From Burkholderia sp. Bp9142 (GTDB lineage: Bacteria; Pseudomonadota; Gammaproteobacteria; Burkholderiales; Burkholderiaceae), in NCBI RefSeq assembly GCF_003853415.1, contig NZ_QTPP01000032.1, positions 1 to 64,000 of the forward strand: a stretch of 64,000 nt of DNA. Direction: 5' to 3'. A program made the position numbers and the translations under genes. Every line of letters begins with the position of its first letter. Within the stretch, counting starts at the first letter, position 1. Below the pieces are notes generated by a model. That model was not told the origin of the DNA, searched no databases, and saw only the letters and a program-made list of their open reading frames with translations. Positions 7,246 to 16,776 of the stretch are shown here, in pieces.

Positions 7246-8736
7246 ATGAACCAGCAAACGGCTGCGGCCCAAGCGAGCGGCGCGGAATACGCCGCCGGGA
7301 CTTCGCTGCTCGACGACATCGTCGAGAAGAGCAAGGTCGCGAAATCCGATTCCGAGCATGCGCGCGCGAAGGACCTGATCGGCGAGCTCGTGCACCAGGT
7401 GCTCGACGGCACGGTGATCGTGTCGGACAACCTGTCGGCGACGATCGACGCGCGCGTCGCGGAACTCGACCGCCTGATCTCCACGCAGCTGTCCGCGGTG
7501 ATGCATGCACCGGAATTCCAGCGCCTCGAGAGCACGTGGCGCGGGATGGACTACCTGGTCAAGGAAAGCAACACCGGCCAGACGATCAAGATCAAGGCGC
7601 TGCACGCACCGAAGCGCGACCTCGTGCGCGACTTCAAGGGCGCGAGCGAGTTCGACCAGAGTGCGCTGTTCAAGAAGGTCTACGAAGAGGAGTTCGGCAC
7701 GTTCGGCGGCTCGCCGTTCGGTGCGCTGATCGGCGATTACGAGATCTCGCGCCAGCCGGAAGACATGTACTTCATCGAGCAGATGTCGCACGTCGCGGCG
7801 GCGGCGCACGCGCCGTTCATCGCGTCGGCGTCGCCGGAGCTGCTCGGCCTCGAGTCGTTCTCCGACCTCGGCAAGCCGCGCGATCTCGGCAAGGTGTTCG
7901 ACACGGTCGAATACGCGAAGTGGAAGTCGTTCCGCGATGCCGAGGATTCGCGCTACGTCGGCCTCACGCTGCCGCGCTTCCTCGGCCGCCTGCCGTTCAA
8001 TCCGAAGGACGGCCAGACCGCGGAGAATTTCAACTTCGTCGAGGACGTCGACGGCACCGAGCACGACAAGTACCTGTGGTGCAATGCAGCGTGGGCCTTC
8101 GCGGCACGCCTGACGGCCGCGTTCGACGACTTCGGCTGGTGCGCGGCGATTCGCGGCGTCGAAGGCGGCGGCCTCGTCGAGGATCTGCCGACCCACACGT
8201 TTAAGACCGACGACGGTGAAGTCGCGCTGAAGTGCCCGACCGAAATCGCGATCACCGATCGCCGCGAGAAGGAGCTGAGCGACCTCGGCTTCATCCCGCT
8301 CGTCCATTGCAAGAACTCGGATTACGCAGCGTTCTTCGCCGCGCAATCGGTGCAGAAGCCGAAAAAATACAGCACCGACAGCGCGAATGCGAATGCCGTC
8401 CTGTCCGCCCAGCTTCAGTACATCTTCTCGGTATCGCGCGTCGCGCACTACCTGAAGGCGATGATGCGGGACAAGATCGGCAGCTTTGCATCGGCGCAGA
8501 ACGTGGAGACTTTCCTCAACCGGTGGATTTCGCAGTACGTCCTGCTCGACGATAACGCATCGCAGGAACAGAAGGCGCAATTCCCGCTGCGCGAGGCATC
8601 CATACAAGTGTCGGAGATTCCGGGCAAGCCGGGCTCGTATCGTTCGGTCGCGTTCCTGCGCCCGCACTTTCAGCTCGACGAACTCTCGATTTCTCTGCGA
8701 CTTGTCGCTGATCTGCCCAAACCGGCAAATTCATAA
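7246..8736 (+). CDS. tssC: T6SS contractile sheath large subunit TssC (VipB)
   Basis: A 496-residue protein of normal length for TssC. Family stretches include LESTWRGMDYLV, FGALIGDYEIS and GLTLPRFLGRLP, and the C-terminus carries the gp18-like sheath segment (VSEIPGKPGSYRSVAFLRPH). It forms the sheath with TssB. A 70-bp gap with a strong ribosome site separates it from hcp. Confidence 0.97.
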   Translation: MNQQTAAAQASGAEYAAGTSLLDDIVEKSKVAKSDSEHARAKDLIGELVHQVLDGTVIVSDNLSATIDARVAELDRLISTQLSAVMHAPEFQRLESTWRGMDYLVKESNTGQTIKIKALHAPKRDLVRDFKGASEFDQSALFKKVYEEEFGTFGGSPFGALIGDYEISRQPEDMYFIEQMSHVAAAAHAPFIASASPELLGLESFSDLGKPRDLGKVFDTVEYAKWKSFRDAEDSRYVGLTLPRFLGRLPFNPKDGQTAENFNFVEDVDGTEHDKYLWCNAAWAFAARLTAAFDDFGWCAAIRGVEGGGLVEDLPTHTFKTDDGEVALKCPTEIAITDRREKELSDLGFIPLVHCKNSDYAAFFAAQSVQKPKKYSTDSANANAVLSAQLQYIFSVSRVAHYLKAMMRDKIGSFASAQNVETFLNRWISQYVLLDDNASQEQKAQFPLREASIQVSEIPGKPGSYRSVAFLRPHFQLDELSISLRLVADLPKPANS

Positions 8737-8806
8737 GCGAGTAAATCGCCCGGGCGGGCCGCCTGGGTAGGACGTTAAAACCACCTCTTTGGGGAGTCGA
8801 AGGGCC

Positions 8807-9310
8807 ATGTTACATATGCACTTGCAGTTTGGTAGTCCGGCGGTGAAGGGCGAATCCGCGGACAAGGACCATCAGGGCTGGATCGAACTGAAATCGTGGG
8901 ATCACTCGATCGTTCAGCCGCGTTCGGCAACGGCATCGACCGCAGGCGGTCACACGATGACGCGCTGCGAGCACGGCGACATGATCTTCACGAAGGAAAT
9001 CGATTCGTCGAGCCCGCTGCTGTACCAGCACGCATCGGGCGGCACCACGTTCGATGAAGTGACGGTCCATTTCTCGCGCGCAGACGGTGAAGGCAAGCGC
9101 GTGCAGTACCTGGAAGTGAAGCTCAAGTACGTGATCATCTCGAGCATCGCGCCGAGCGTCCGCGAAGAAGGTCTGCCGCTCGAGACGTTCTCGCTGAAGT
9201 ACGCGGCCGTGCAGTGGAAGCAGACCCAGCAGAAGATCGGCGGCAACCAGGGCGGCAACACGCAGGGCGCCTGGAGCCTGACGAAGAACGACAAGACCTA
9301 CGCGGTCTAA
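8807..9310 (+). CDS. hcp: T6SS tube protein Hcp (TssD)
   Basis: A 167-residue protein that forms the hexameric rings of the inner tube. Start at ATG 8807, with a purine-rich ribosome site (GGGGAGTCGAAGGG) upstream. Recognisable stretches are KGESADKDHQGWIELKSWDH near residue 13 and HTMTRCEHGDMIFTKEIDSSSP. No C-terminal effector extension. A stable hairpin follows the stop and may raise hcp mRNA level relative to the genes downstream. Confidence 0.96.
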   Translation: MLHMHLQFGSPAVKGESADKDHQGWIELKSWDHSIVQPRSATASTAGGHTMTRCEHGDMIFTKEIDSSSPLLYQHASGGTTFDEVTVHFSRADGEGKRVQYLEVKLKYVIISSIAPSVREEGLPLETFSLKYAAVQWKQTQQKIGGNQGGNTQGAWSLTKNDKTYAV

Positions 9311-9319
9311 GGTCGGTTG

Positions 9320-9350
9320 CGGCAACGGGGCGTTCTGCGTCCCGTTGCCG
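9320..9350 (+). terminator. Hairpin after hcp, partial terminator or mRNA stabiliser
   Basis: CGGCAACGGG and CCCGTTGCCG form perfect 10-bp arms around an 11-base loop, followed by TTTT. It lies between hcp and tssE inside the operon, so read-through must occur. Confidence 0.6.
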
Positions 9351-9372
9351 TTTTCGCTGTACACGCCGGCCG

Positions 9373-9858
9373 ATGAAACGATTCGAACCCAGTTTTCTCG
9401 ACAAGCTGTTCGACGACGAACCGCATCTTCCGGCCTCGGCCGCGATGCGGCAATTGTCGCTGGACGAGCTCAAGAACACGGTCGCCCGCGACGTCGAGGC
9501 GATCCTCAACACCCGTATCGCGCACACCGAAATCGAACTGGCCGCGCTGCCGGAATGCCAGAAGTCGGTGCTGACCTACGGGCTGAACGATTTCGCGGGG
9601 CTGAGCCTCGCGAGTCACTACGACCGTGCGTTTATCTGCAAGTCGATCCAGCAGGCCATCGCGCGCCACGAGCCGCGACTGCAGCAGGTGCAGGTGACGT
9701 TCGAGCTGAACGAGCAGTCGACCAACGCGCTTTACTTCGCGATCCAGGCGCTGCTCGTCGTGCATCCGGCCGAGGAGCCGGTGAGTTTCGACGCGATGCT
9801 GCAGCCTTCGACGCTGCAGTATTCGGTCACGCGCGCACGCGCGGCAAGAATGCCGTAA
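9373..9858 (+). CDS. tssE: T6SS baseplate protein TssE (gp25-like)
   Basis: A 161-residue gp25-like protein. Start at ATG 9373. Family markers are SFLDKLFDDEP at the N-terminus, then LKNTVARDVEAILNTR, SVLTYGLNDFAG and IARHEPRLQQVQV, which is the gp25 EPR motif that contacts the first sheath ring. Part of the baseplate wedge with TssF, TssG and TssK. Confidence 0.95.
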   Translation: MKRFEPSFLDKLFDDEPHLPASAAMRQLSLDELKNTVARDVEAILNTRIAHTEIELAALPECQKSVLTYGLNDFAGLSLASHYDRAFICKSIQQAIARHEPRLQQVQVTFELNEQSTNALYFAIQALLVVHPAEEPVSFDAMLQPSTLQYSVTRARAARMP

Positions 9859-9935
9859 ATCAAGCCGCCGAGCGGGCCGGACCGCCCGGTGGTGGATCAG
9901 GGTCCGGCAGGAAATATTGAGGTTCGGGGTCGTCG

Positions 9936-11771
9936 ATGGAAGAATTGCTGCCGTATTACGAGCGCGAATTATCGTTTTTGCGGCGCTATTCGCGAGATTT
10001 CGCCGAACGCTATCCGAAGATCGCCGCGCGGCTCGCGTTGTCCGGCGAGCACTGCGAGGATCCGCACGTCGAGCGGATGATCGAGTCGTTCGCGCTGCTC
10101 GGCGCGCGCATCAACAAGAAGCTCGACGACGACTACCCGGAATTCACCGAAGCGCTGCTGGAAGTGCTGTATCCGCACTACCTTCGGCCGTTTCCGTCGT
10201 GCTCGATCGCGCAGTTCACGCCGGCTTCGCCCGGCCAGCAGACCGAACCGGTCGTGATCGACCGCGGCACCGAACTGAAGAGCCGTCCGATCCGCGGCGT
10301 GCAGTGCCGCTTCCGCACCGCGTACGACGTGACGCTCGCGCCGATCCGCATTTCGGAAGCACGCTACACGCCGGTCGCGCTCGCGCCGAGCGCGACGGTG
10401 CTGCCGTCCAACGCGACGGGCGTGATCTCGATCACGTTCGAATCGCTCGCCGCGCAGCTCGATCTCGGCGCACTGAAGCTGCCGACGCTGCGCGCGCACC
10501 TGCACGGCGAACAGTCGTTCGTCGCCGCGCTGACCGACTGCCTGTTCGTCAACGTGCTCGGCGCGTATGTCGAGCCCGAGCGCAACGGCCGCTGGACGGC
10601 GCTGCGCAAGCTGCCGATCGCGCACGCCGGCTTCGACGAGGACGACGCGCTGATCGACTACCCGGCGAAGTCGCACCCGGCCTATCGCCTGCTCACCGAA
10701 TACTTCGCGTTTCCCGACAAGTTCGATTTCGTCGATTTCGACCTTGCGGCGATCGCGCGCGCATCGGGCCGCTGCCAGCGCGCGACGCTGCATCTGGTGC
10801 TGCAGGACGTGCGCAGCGATTCGCACGTCGCGCGGCTGCTCGAGCTGCTGACGGCCAGCCATTTCCGGCTGTTCTGCACGCCGATCGTCAACCTGTTTCG
10901 CCAGCACGGCGAGCCGATCCGCATCACGCACCGCGCGGTGTCGTATCCGGTGATCGCCGAGGCACGGCGCGCGTTCGCGTACGAGGTGTACTCGATCGAT
11001 TCGGTGAAGCTCGTCCGGCAGCAGGCGCACGAGGAATCGGTGATCGAGTTCAGGCCGTTCTATTCGCTGCATCACGGCGAAGCGGCGCGGATCGGCCACT
11101 ACTGGTTCGCGCGCCGCAATGACTGGGTCGCGCAGAAGAGCCCCGGCTACGAAACCGAGATCTCGATCGTCGACATCGACTTCGAGCCGACATCGCCGCA
11201 GACCGACACGCTCAGCCTCGACCTCACCTGCACGAATCGCGATCTGCCGTCGATGCTCGCGTTCGGCCTCGAAGGCGGCGACCTGTTCCAGGAAGGCGGC
11301 GCGCAGACGAGCGGCATCTCGATGCTGCGCCGCCCGACGCAGAGCGTGCGCTTCGAGCGCGGCCGCGCCGCGCACTGGCGGCTGGTGTCGCACCTCGCGC
11401 TGAACCACGTGTCGCTGGTCGCGCACGGGCTCGCGCCGCTCAAGGAAATGCTGACGCTGTACGACCTGCGGCGCACCGCCGTATCGATGCGCCAGATCGA
11501 CGGCCTCGTCGGCGTCGAGCAGCGCGGCGCCGTGCAGTGGCTGCCGGGCAAGCCGTTCGCGACCTTCGTGCGCGGCATCGAGATCCGCCTGACGATCAAC
11601 GAGGAACACTTCGTCGGTGCGAGCCTCGCGTCGTTCGTGCGCGTGCTCGACAGCTTCTTCGGGCTATATGTCCACCTCAACAGTTTCGTTCAACTAGTCG
11701 TGGTGTCGAAGCGCACCGGCGAGGAGATCATCCGATGCAAGCCCCGGACCGGCGAATCGATCCTGGCGTAG
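9936..11771 (+). CDS. tssF: T6SS baseplate protein TssF
   Basis: A 611-residue protein with the TssF opening (YYERELSFLRRYSRDFAERY) and SFALLGARINKKLDDDYPEF, plus the conserved LYPHYLRPFPS. TssF and TssG form the (TssF)2TssG wedge of the baseplate. Length is normal. It overlaps the start of tssG by 37 bp, which suggests coupled translation of the two partners. Confidence 0.97.
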   Translation: MEELLPYYERELSFLRRYSRDFAERYPKIAARLALSGEHCEDPHVERMIESFALLGARINKKLDDDYPEFTEALLEVLYPHYLRPFPSCSIAQFTPASPGQQTEPVVIDRGTELKSRPIRGVQCRFRTAYDVTLAPIRISEARYTPVALAPSATVLPSNATGVISITFESLAAQLDLGALKLPTLRAHLHGEQSFVAALTDCLFVNVLGAYVEPERNGRWTALRKLPIAHAGFDEDDALIDYPAKSHPAYRLLTEYFAFPDKFDFVDFDLAAIARASGRCQRATLHLVLQDVRSDSHVARLLELLTASHFRLFCTPIVNLFRQHGEPIRITHRAVSYPVIAEARRAFAYEVYSIDSVKLVRQQAHEESVIEFRPFYSLHHGEAARIGHYWFARRNDWVAQKSPGYETEISIVDIDFEPTSPQTDTLSLDLTCTNRDLPSMLAFGLEGGDLFQEGGAQTSGISMLRRPTQSVRFERGRAAHWRLVSHLALNHVSLVAHGLAPLKEMLTLYDLRRTAVSMRQIDGLVGVEQRGAVQWLPGKPFATFVRGIEIRLTINEEHFVGASLASFVRVLDSFFGLYVHLNSFVQLVVVSKRTGEEIIRCKPRTGESILA

Positions 11772-12835
11772 TCGACGCGCTGCTCGACGAGCCGCACCGC
11801 TTCGAGTTCTTCCAGGCGGTGCGCGTGCTCGAGGGGCTGTTCGCGCGGCAGGCGTCCGATGCGCCCGGCGCATGGCGGCAGGGCGACGTCGTCGCGCAGC
11901 GCATCGCGTTCCGCAACACGCTGTCGCTCGGCTTCCCGCCGAGCGAGATCGAAGGCGCCCGCTCGTTCGACGACGGCGGCACGCTGCTTGATTCGGGCGA
12001 TGAACGCGGTGCCGCGCTTGCGGCCGGCGAGCTCGGTCACGTCGAGCTGACGCCCGCGTTCTTCGGGCTGCTCGGCGGTCAGGGCGCGCTGCCGCTGCAC
12101 TACACCGAGCAGATCGTCGCGCGCGAGCACCTGAAGCGCGACCACGCGGCACGCGCGTTCTTCGACGTGTTCTCGAACCGCGCGACCGCGCTGTTCTACG
12201 CGGCGTGGAAGAAATACCGGCTGCCGTTCCATTACGAACTCGATCGCGACGAGCGCTATTTGCCGCTGCTGCTCGCGATCGCCGGCGTGCCGAGCGACGA
12301 GGTGCGCGACAGCCTCGCGGCCGGCGCGGGCGGCGTGCTCGACGAGGCCGTCGCCGGCTACGCGCTCGCCGCGCGGCACCGGCCGATGTCGGCCGCGTAC
12401 CTGCAGCGCACGCTGTCCGATTACTTCCGTGTGCCGGTGAAGATCGACCAGTTCGTCGGCAAGTGGTACGAGGTGCCGCCCGACCAGCTGAGCGTGCTCG
12501 GTGAGGTCAACGCAGTGCTCGGTGCGACGGCACTCGTCGGCGAACGGGTGTGGCAGCGCGACATGCGCGCGCGGATCGTCGTCGGCCCGCTGTCCAAGCG
12601 CGACTACGAGGCATTCCTGCCCGGCGCCGCGCACGCGATCGCGCTCGAACGGATGCTGACGCTGCTCGCCGGCGTCACGCTCGAATACGAGGTCAAGCTC
12701 GTGCTGAAGCGCACCGAGGTCGGCGCGAGCGTGCTCGGCGCGGGCTCGCGGCTCGGCTGGGACGCGTTCCTCTGCACGCGCGACGCGGTCGACGACCGCT
12801 CGGACGCCCGCTACGAACTGCACGTGATTCACTGA
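11735..12835 (+). CDS. tssG: T6SS baseplate protein TssG
   Basis: A 366-residue protein. Start at ATG 11735, inside the end of tssF; an upstream in-frame extension is shadow coding of tssF. Recognisable TssG parts are PHRFEFFQAVRVLEGLF near residue 20, LTPAFFGLLGGQGALPLHYT, and FFDVFSNRATALFYAAWKKY. It works in the baseplate wedge with TssF and TssE. Confidence 0.96.
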   Translation: MQAPDRRIDPGVVDALLDEPHRFEFFQAVRVLEGLFARQASDAPGAWRQGDVVAQRIAFRNTLSLGFPPSEIEGARSFDDGGTLLDSGDERGAALAAGELGHVELTPAFFGLLGGQGALPLHYTEQIVAREHLKRDHAARAFFDVFSNRATALFYAAWKKYRLPFHYELDRDERYLPLLLAIAGVPSDEVRDSLAAGAGGVLDEAVAGYALAARHRPMSAAYLQRTLSDYFRVPVKIDQFVGKWYEVPPDQLSVLGEVNAVLGATALVGERVWQRDMRARIVVGPLSKRDYEAFLPGAAHAIALERMLTLLAGVTLEYEVKLVLKRTEVGASVLGAGSRLGWDAFLCTRDAVDDRSDARYELHVIH

Positions 12836-12879
12836 TTCCGAACGACAACAAACACGCATTCGAACCTGAGATCGACGCC

Positions 12880-15549
12880 ATGAGCACGCCTCTGAAGACC
12901 CTGATCACGAAACTGAATCCGCTGTGCCGGCACGCGACCGAGCGGGCGGCGAGCGCGTGCCTGGCGCGCGGCCATTACGAGGTCGATCTGGAGCACCTGT
13001 TCCTCGCGCTGCTCGAGGAAGCGACGGGCGACCTGCCGCTCGCGCTGCGCGCAAGCCGCGTCGATCCGCATGCGCTGCGCGCCGATCTCGAGCGCGAGCT
13101 CACGCGCCTGAAGACGGGCAATACGCGCACGCCGGTGTTCTCCGTGCACCTGATCGCTCTGTTCGAGCAGGCGTGGCTGATCGCGTCGCTCGATTCGCAG
13201 CTCGGCCGCATCCGCTCGGGGCACCTGCTGCTCGCGCTGCTGACCGCGCCCGATCTCGCGCAATTCGCGCAGCGCATGTCGTCGCAGTTCGCGGAAATGA
13301 ACGTGACGGATCTGAAGCACAAGTTCGACGAGATCATGGCCGGCTCGAGCGAGGCCGAACCGCGCCAGCCGGATGCGGAAGGCGGCGACGTCGCGCCGGC
13401 CGCCGACGGCGCCGCACCCGTGGCGGGCCCGTCGAAGACGCCCGCGCTCGACACGTACACCACCAACCTCACGCAGCGCGCGCGCGATGGCAAGATCGAC
13501 CCGGTGATCGGCCGCGAAGCGGAGATCCGCCAGGCGATCGACATCCTGATGCGCCGCCGCCAGAACAACCCGATCATGACCGGCGAGGCCGGCGTCGGCA
13601 AAACGGCGGTCGTCGAGGGTCTCGCGCTGCGGATCGCGGCCGACGACGTGCCGCCGCCGTTGCGCGGCGTCGCGCTGCACGTGCTCGACATGGGGCTGCT
13701 GCAGGCCGGCGCGAGCGTGAAGGGCGAGTTCGAGAACCGCCTGAAGAGCGTGATCGACGAGGTGAAGAAGAGCGCGCACCCGATCATCCTGTTCATCGAC
13801 GAGGCGCACACCATCATCGGCGCGGGCGGCCAGGCCGGCCAGAACGACGCGGCGAACCTGCTGAAGCCGGCACTCGCGCGCGGCGAGTTGCGCACGATCG
13901 CCGCGACGACGTGGAGTGAATACAAGAAGTACTTCGAGAAGGATGCGGCGCTCGCGCGGCGCTTCCAGGTCGTGAAGGTCGAGGAGCCGAGCGAGCCGCT
14001 CGCCGCGGCGATGCTGCGCGGGATGTCCGGACTGATGGAGAAGCACTTCAACGTGCGGATCCTCGACGACGCGATCACCGAGGCCGTGCGCCTGTCGCAT
14101 CGCTACATCAGCGGCCGCCAGCTGCCGGACAAGGCGATCAGCGTGCTCGACACCGCGTGCGCGAAGGTCGCGCTCGCGCACAGCGCAACGCCGGCGGCGA
14201 TCGACGACACCAAGAAGCGCATCGAGCGCATCGACGCGGAAATCGCGTCGCTGGAGCGCGAAGCGGCGGGCGGCGCGTCGCACGACGAGCGGCTCGGCGA
14301 ACTGCGCGGCGCGCGCGACACGGCGCTCGCGCAATTGACCGAGGACGAGGCGCGCTATGAGGCCGAGCGCGTGATCGTCGCCGAGATCAGCGAATTGCGC
14401 GACACGCTCGACAAGGCGCGCGGCCCGTCGGAAGACGGCGAGCCGGTCGATGTGCCGGCCACGCGCGAGAAACTGGCCGAACGTGTCGCGGCGCTGCACG
14501 CGCTGCAGGGCGGCGAGCCGATGGTGCCGCTGCAGGTCGACGGCCACGTCGTCGCCGAGATCGTCGCCGCGTGGACGGGCATTCCGCTCGGCCGGATGGT
14601 GAAGGACGAGATCGACACCGTGCTGAACCTGCAACCGCTGCTGACCGCGCGCGTGATCGGGCAGGACCATGCGCTCGACGCGATCGCGCAGCGCGTGCGC
14701 ACGGCGACCGCGAACCTTGAGGATCCGAACAAGCCGCGCGGCGTGTTCATGTTCGTCGGGCCGTCGGGTGTCGGCAAGACCGAGACGGCGCTCGCGCTGG
14801 CCGACATCCTGTACGGCGGCGAGCGCAAGATGGTCACGATCAACATGAGCGAGTACCAGGAAGCGCACAGCGTGTCGGGCCTGAAGGGTTCGCCGCCGGG
14901 TTACGTCGGCTACGGCGAGGGTGGTGTGCTGACCGAGGCCGTGCGTCGCAACCCGTATTCCGTCGTGCTGCTCGACGAGGTCGAGAAGGCGCACCCGGAC
15001 GTGCTCGAGATGTTCTTCCAGGTGTTCGACAAGGGCACGATGGACGACGCCGAAGGGCGCGAGATCGACTTCCGCAACACGCTGATCATCCTGACGTCGA
15101 ACGTCGGCTCGGCCGCGGTGATGCAGGCGTGCCTGAACAAGCCGGCCGAGGAACTGCCTGATCCGGACGCACTTGCCGAGGCGCTGCGCCCGCAGCTGTA
15201 CAAGACGTTCAAGCCGGCGTTCCTCGGCCGGATGAAGGTCGTGCCGTACTACCCGATTTCCGACGACGTGCTGGCCGAGATCATCGACCTGAAGCTCGAA
15301 CGGATCCGCCGTCGCATCGAAGCGAACCACAAGGCCGCGTTCGAATGGGACGAATCGCTCGTCGATGCGGTGCTCGCGCGCTGCACCGAGGTCGATTCGG
15401 GCGCCCGCAACGTCGACCATATCCTGAACGGCACGCTGCTGCCGGAGATCGCGGGCCACGTGCTCGGCCGGATCGCCGACGGCGCGGCCATCGCGCGCAT
15501 CGCGGTGCGCGCGGACGAGGCCGGCGAATTCGCGTACACCGTCGAATGA
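12880..15549 (+). CDS. clpV: T6SS sheath-recycling AAA+ ATPase ClpV (TssH)
   Basis: An 889-residue Hsp100/Clp ATPase that disassembles contracted TssBC sheaths. Start at ATG 12880. The order is an N-domain (HYEVDLEHLFLALLEE), AAA-1 with Walker A GEAGVGKT near residue 235, a middle coiled-coil domain around residues 430-520, then AAA-2 with Walker A GPSGVGKT near residue 627 and a C-terminal ClpB-type domain. Both Walker B motifs (ILFIDEAHT; VVLLDEVEKAHP) are intact. Between tssG and tssA in the rightward operon. Confidence 0.97.
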   Translation: MSTPLKTLITKLNPLCRHATERAASACLARGHYEVDLEHLFLALLEEATGDLPLALRASRVDPHALRADLERELTRLKTGNTRTPVFSVHLIALFEQAWLIASLDSQLGRIRSGHLLLALLTAPDLAQFAQRMSSQFAEMNVTDLKHKFDEIMAGSSEAEPRQPDAEGGDVAPAADGAAPVAGPSKTPALDTYTTNLTQRARDGKIDPVIGREAEIRQAIDILMRRRQNNPIMTGEAGVGKTAVVEGLALRIAADDVPPPLRGVALHVLDMGLLQAGASVKGEFENRLKSVIDEVKKSAHPIILFIDEAHTIIGAGGQAGQNDAANLLKPALARGELRTIAATTWSEYKKYFEKDAALARRFQVVKVEEPSEPLAAAMLRGMSGLMEKHFNVRILDDAITEAVRLSHRYISGRQLPDKAISVLDTACAKVALAHSATPAAIDDTKKRIERIDAEIASLEREAAGGASHDERLGELRGARDTALAQLTEDEARYEAERVIVAEISELRDTLDKARGPSEDGEPVDVPATREKLAERVAALHALQGGEPMVPLQVDGHVVAEIVAAWTGIPLGRMVKDEIDTVLNLQPLLTARVIGQDHALDAIAQRVRTATANLEDPNKPRGVFMFVGPSGVGKTETALALADILYGGERKMVTINMSEYQEAHSVSGLKGSPPGYVGYGEGGVLTEAVRRNPYSVVLLDEVEKAHPDVLEMFFQVFDKGTMDDAEGREIDFRNTLIILTSNVGSAAVMQACLNKPAEELPDPDALAEALRPQLYKTFKPAFLGRMKVVPYYPISDDVLAEIIDLKLERIRRRIEANHKAAFEWDESLVDAVLARCTEVDSGARNVDHILNGTLLPEIAGHVLGRIADGAAIARIAVRADEAGEFAYTVE

Positions 15550-15588
15550 GCGCGGCCGCGCAACACGCACAGATGAACTGACCGAACC

Positions 15589-16710
15589 ATGCCGATCAAT
15601 CTCCCCGAGCTGCTGACGCCGATCAGCGATGCGTCGCCCAGCGGCGACGACCTGCTGTTCTCGAACGAATTCGACGCGATCCAGGACGCGCGCCGCTATG
15701 ACGATCCGACGCTCGACCAGGGCGAGTGGGTAACCGAGATCAAGGAGGCCGACTGGGGCTTCGTCGTCGATCACGCGGGCGAGCTGTTGCGCACGCGCAC
15801 GAAGGACCTGCGGCTCGCCGTGTGGCTGACCGAGGCGCTCGCGCTGGAGGACGGCATCACCGGCCTCACCGAAGGCTATGCGCTGCTGGAAGGCCTGTGC
15901 CGCGACTACTGGGACACGGTGCATCCGCTGCCCGAGGGCGACGACGTCGAATACCGGCTCGGCAACGTCACATGGCTGTCCGGCCGCACGGCCGAACTGC
16001 TGCGCGGCATTCCCGTGACGGAAGGCGCGTCGAACGCGTTCACCACGCTCGACTGGGAGGTTGCGCAGCACGTGGCGCAGGCCGTGAAGCGCGACCCCGA
16101 ACACGCGGACGACATCGCGCGCGGCAAACCGTCGGTCGAGCAGGTCGATGCGTCGCGGCGCGTGACGCCGATCGCGTTCTACACGGCGCTGCTCGCGAAC
16201 CTCAAGGCGTTCGAGATTGCGCTCGACGCGTTCGAGGAGCGGCTCGTCGAACGCGCGGGCGATTCGGCGCCGAGCTTCCGGCAGACGCGCGACGCGTTCG
16301 AGACCGTATACCGGCTCGCCGAGCGCTTTGCACGCGAGCAGGGCTATACGGGCAGCGCGCCGCATGCGCCGTCGGCACAGCAGGCGCAGCCCGAGCGCAT
16401 CGAGCCGAGCTTCGGCGATGCGTTCCATACCGAGGAGACCCATGTGCAGCCGCAGACCGCTCCGCGTCCGCCGGTGACGCAAATGATCGCCGGCATCCAG
16501 AACCGTGCGCAGGCCGTCGACCAGTTGCGTGCGGTCGCGCGTTATTTCCGCCAGACCGAGCCGCACAGCCCGGTCGCGTATCTCGCGGACAAGGCTGCCG
16601 AATGGGCCGACATGCCGCTGCACAAGTGGCTCGAGAGCGTCGTGAAGGACGACGGGTCGCTGTCGCATATCCGTGAGCTGCTCGGGGTGAGGCCCGACGA
16701 GCAGTCCTGA
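15589..16710 (+). CDS. tssA: T6SS assembly protein TssA (ImpA N-terminal domain)
   Basis: A 373-residue protein with the ImpA_N domain at the N-terminus (LLTPISDASPSGDDLLF, then DWGFVVDHAGELLRTRTKDL, and LCRDYWDTVHPLP). TssA directs baseplate docking and tube/sheath polymerisation. The C-terminal part (MIAGIQNRAQAVDQLRAVAR, PHSPVAYLADKAAEWADMPL) is the type found in the short TssA class. Last core gene of the rightward operon before the vgrG cargo block, 66 bp upstream of vgrG. Confidence 0.95.
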   Translation: MPINLPELLTPISDASPSGDDLLFSNEFDAIQDARRYDDPTLDQGEWVTEIKEADWGFVVDHAGELLRTRTKDLRLAVWLTEALALEDGITGLTEGYALLEGLCRDYWDTVHPLPEGDDVEYRLGNVTWLSGRTAELLRGIPVTEGASNAFTTLDWEVAQHVAQAVKRDPEHADDIARGKPSVEQVDASRRVTPIAFYTALLANLKAFEIALDAFEERLVERAGDSAPSFRQTRDAFETVYRLAERFAREQGYTGSAPHAPSAQQAQPERIEPSFGDAFHTEETHVQPQTAPRPPVTQMIAGIQNRAQAVDQLRAVARYFRQTEPHSPVAYLADKAAEWADMPLHKWLESVVKDDGSLSHIRELLGVRPDEQS

Positions 16711-16776
16711 ACGACGGAACCTTGACCTGAGAGCGCGGGCCCGGTGCGGCTCGCGGCAACAAGAACAGGAAAACGC

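Noticed and set aside
6541-8667. 708-codon minus-strand frame opposite tssB and tssC
   Set aside because: Arg/Leu/Val-rich shadow of the sheath genes.
12829-16668. 1,279-codon open frame on the minus strand opposite clpV and tssA
   Set aside because: Same codon-bias shadow. The plus strand carries unmistakable ClpV and TssA.
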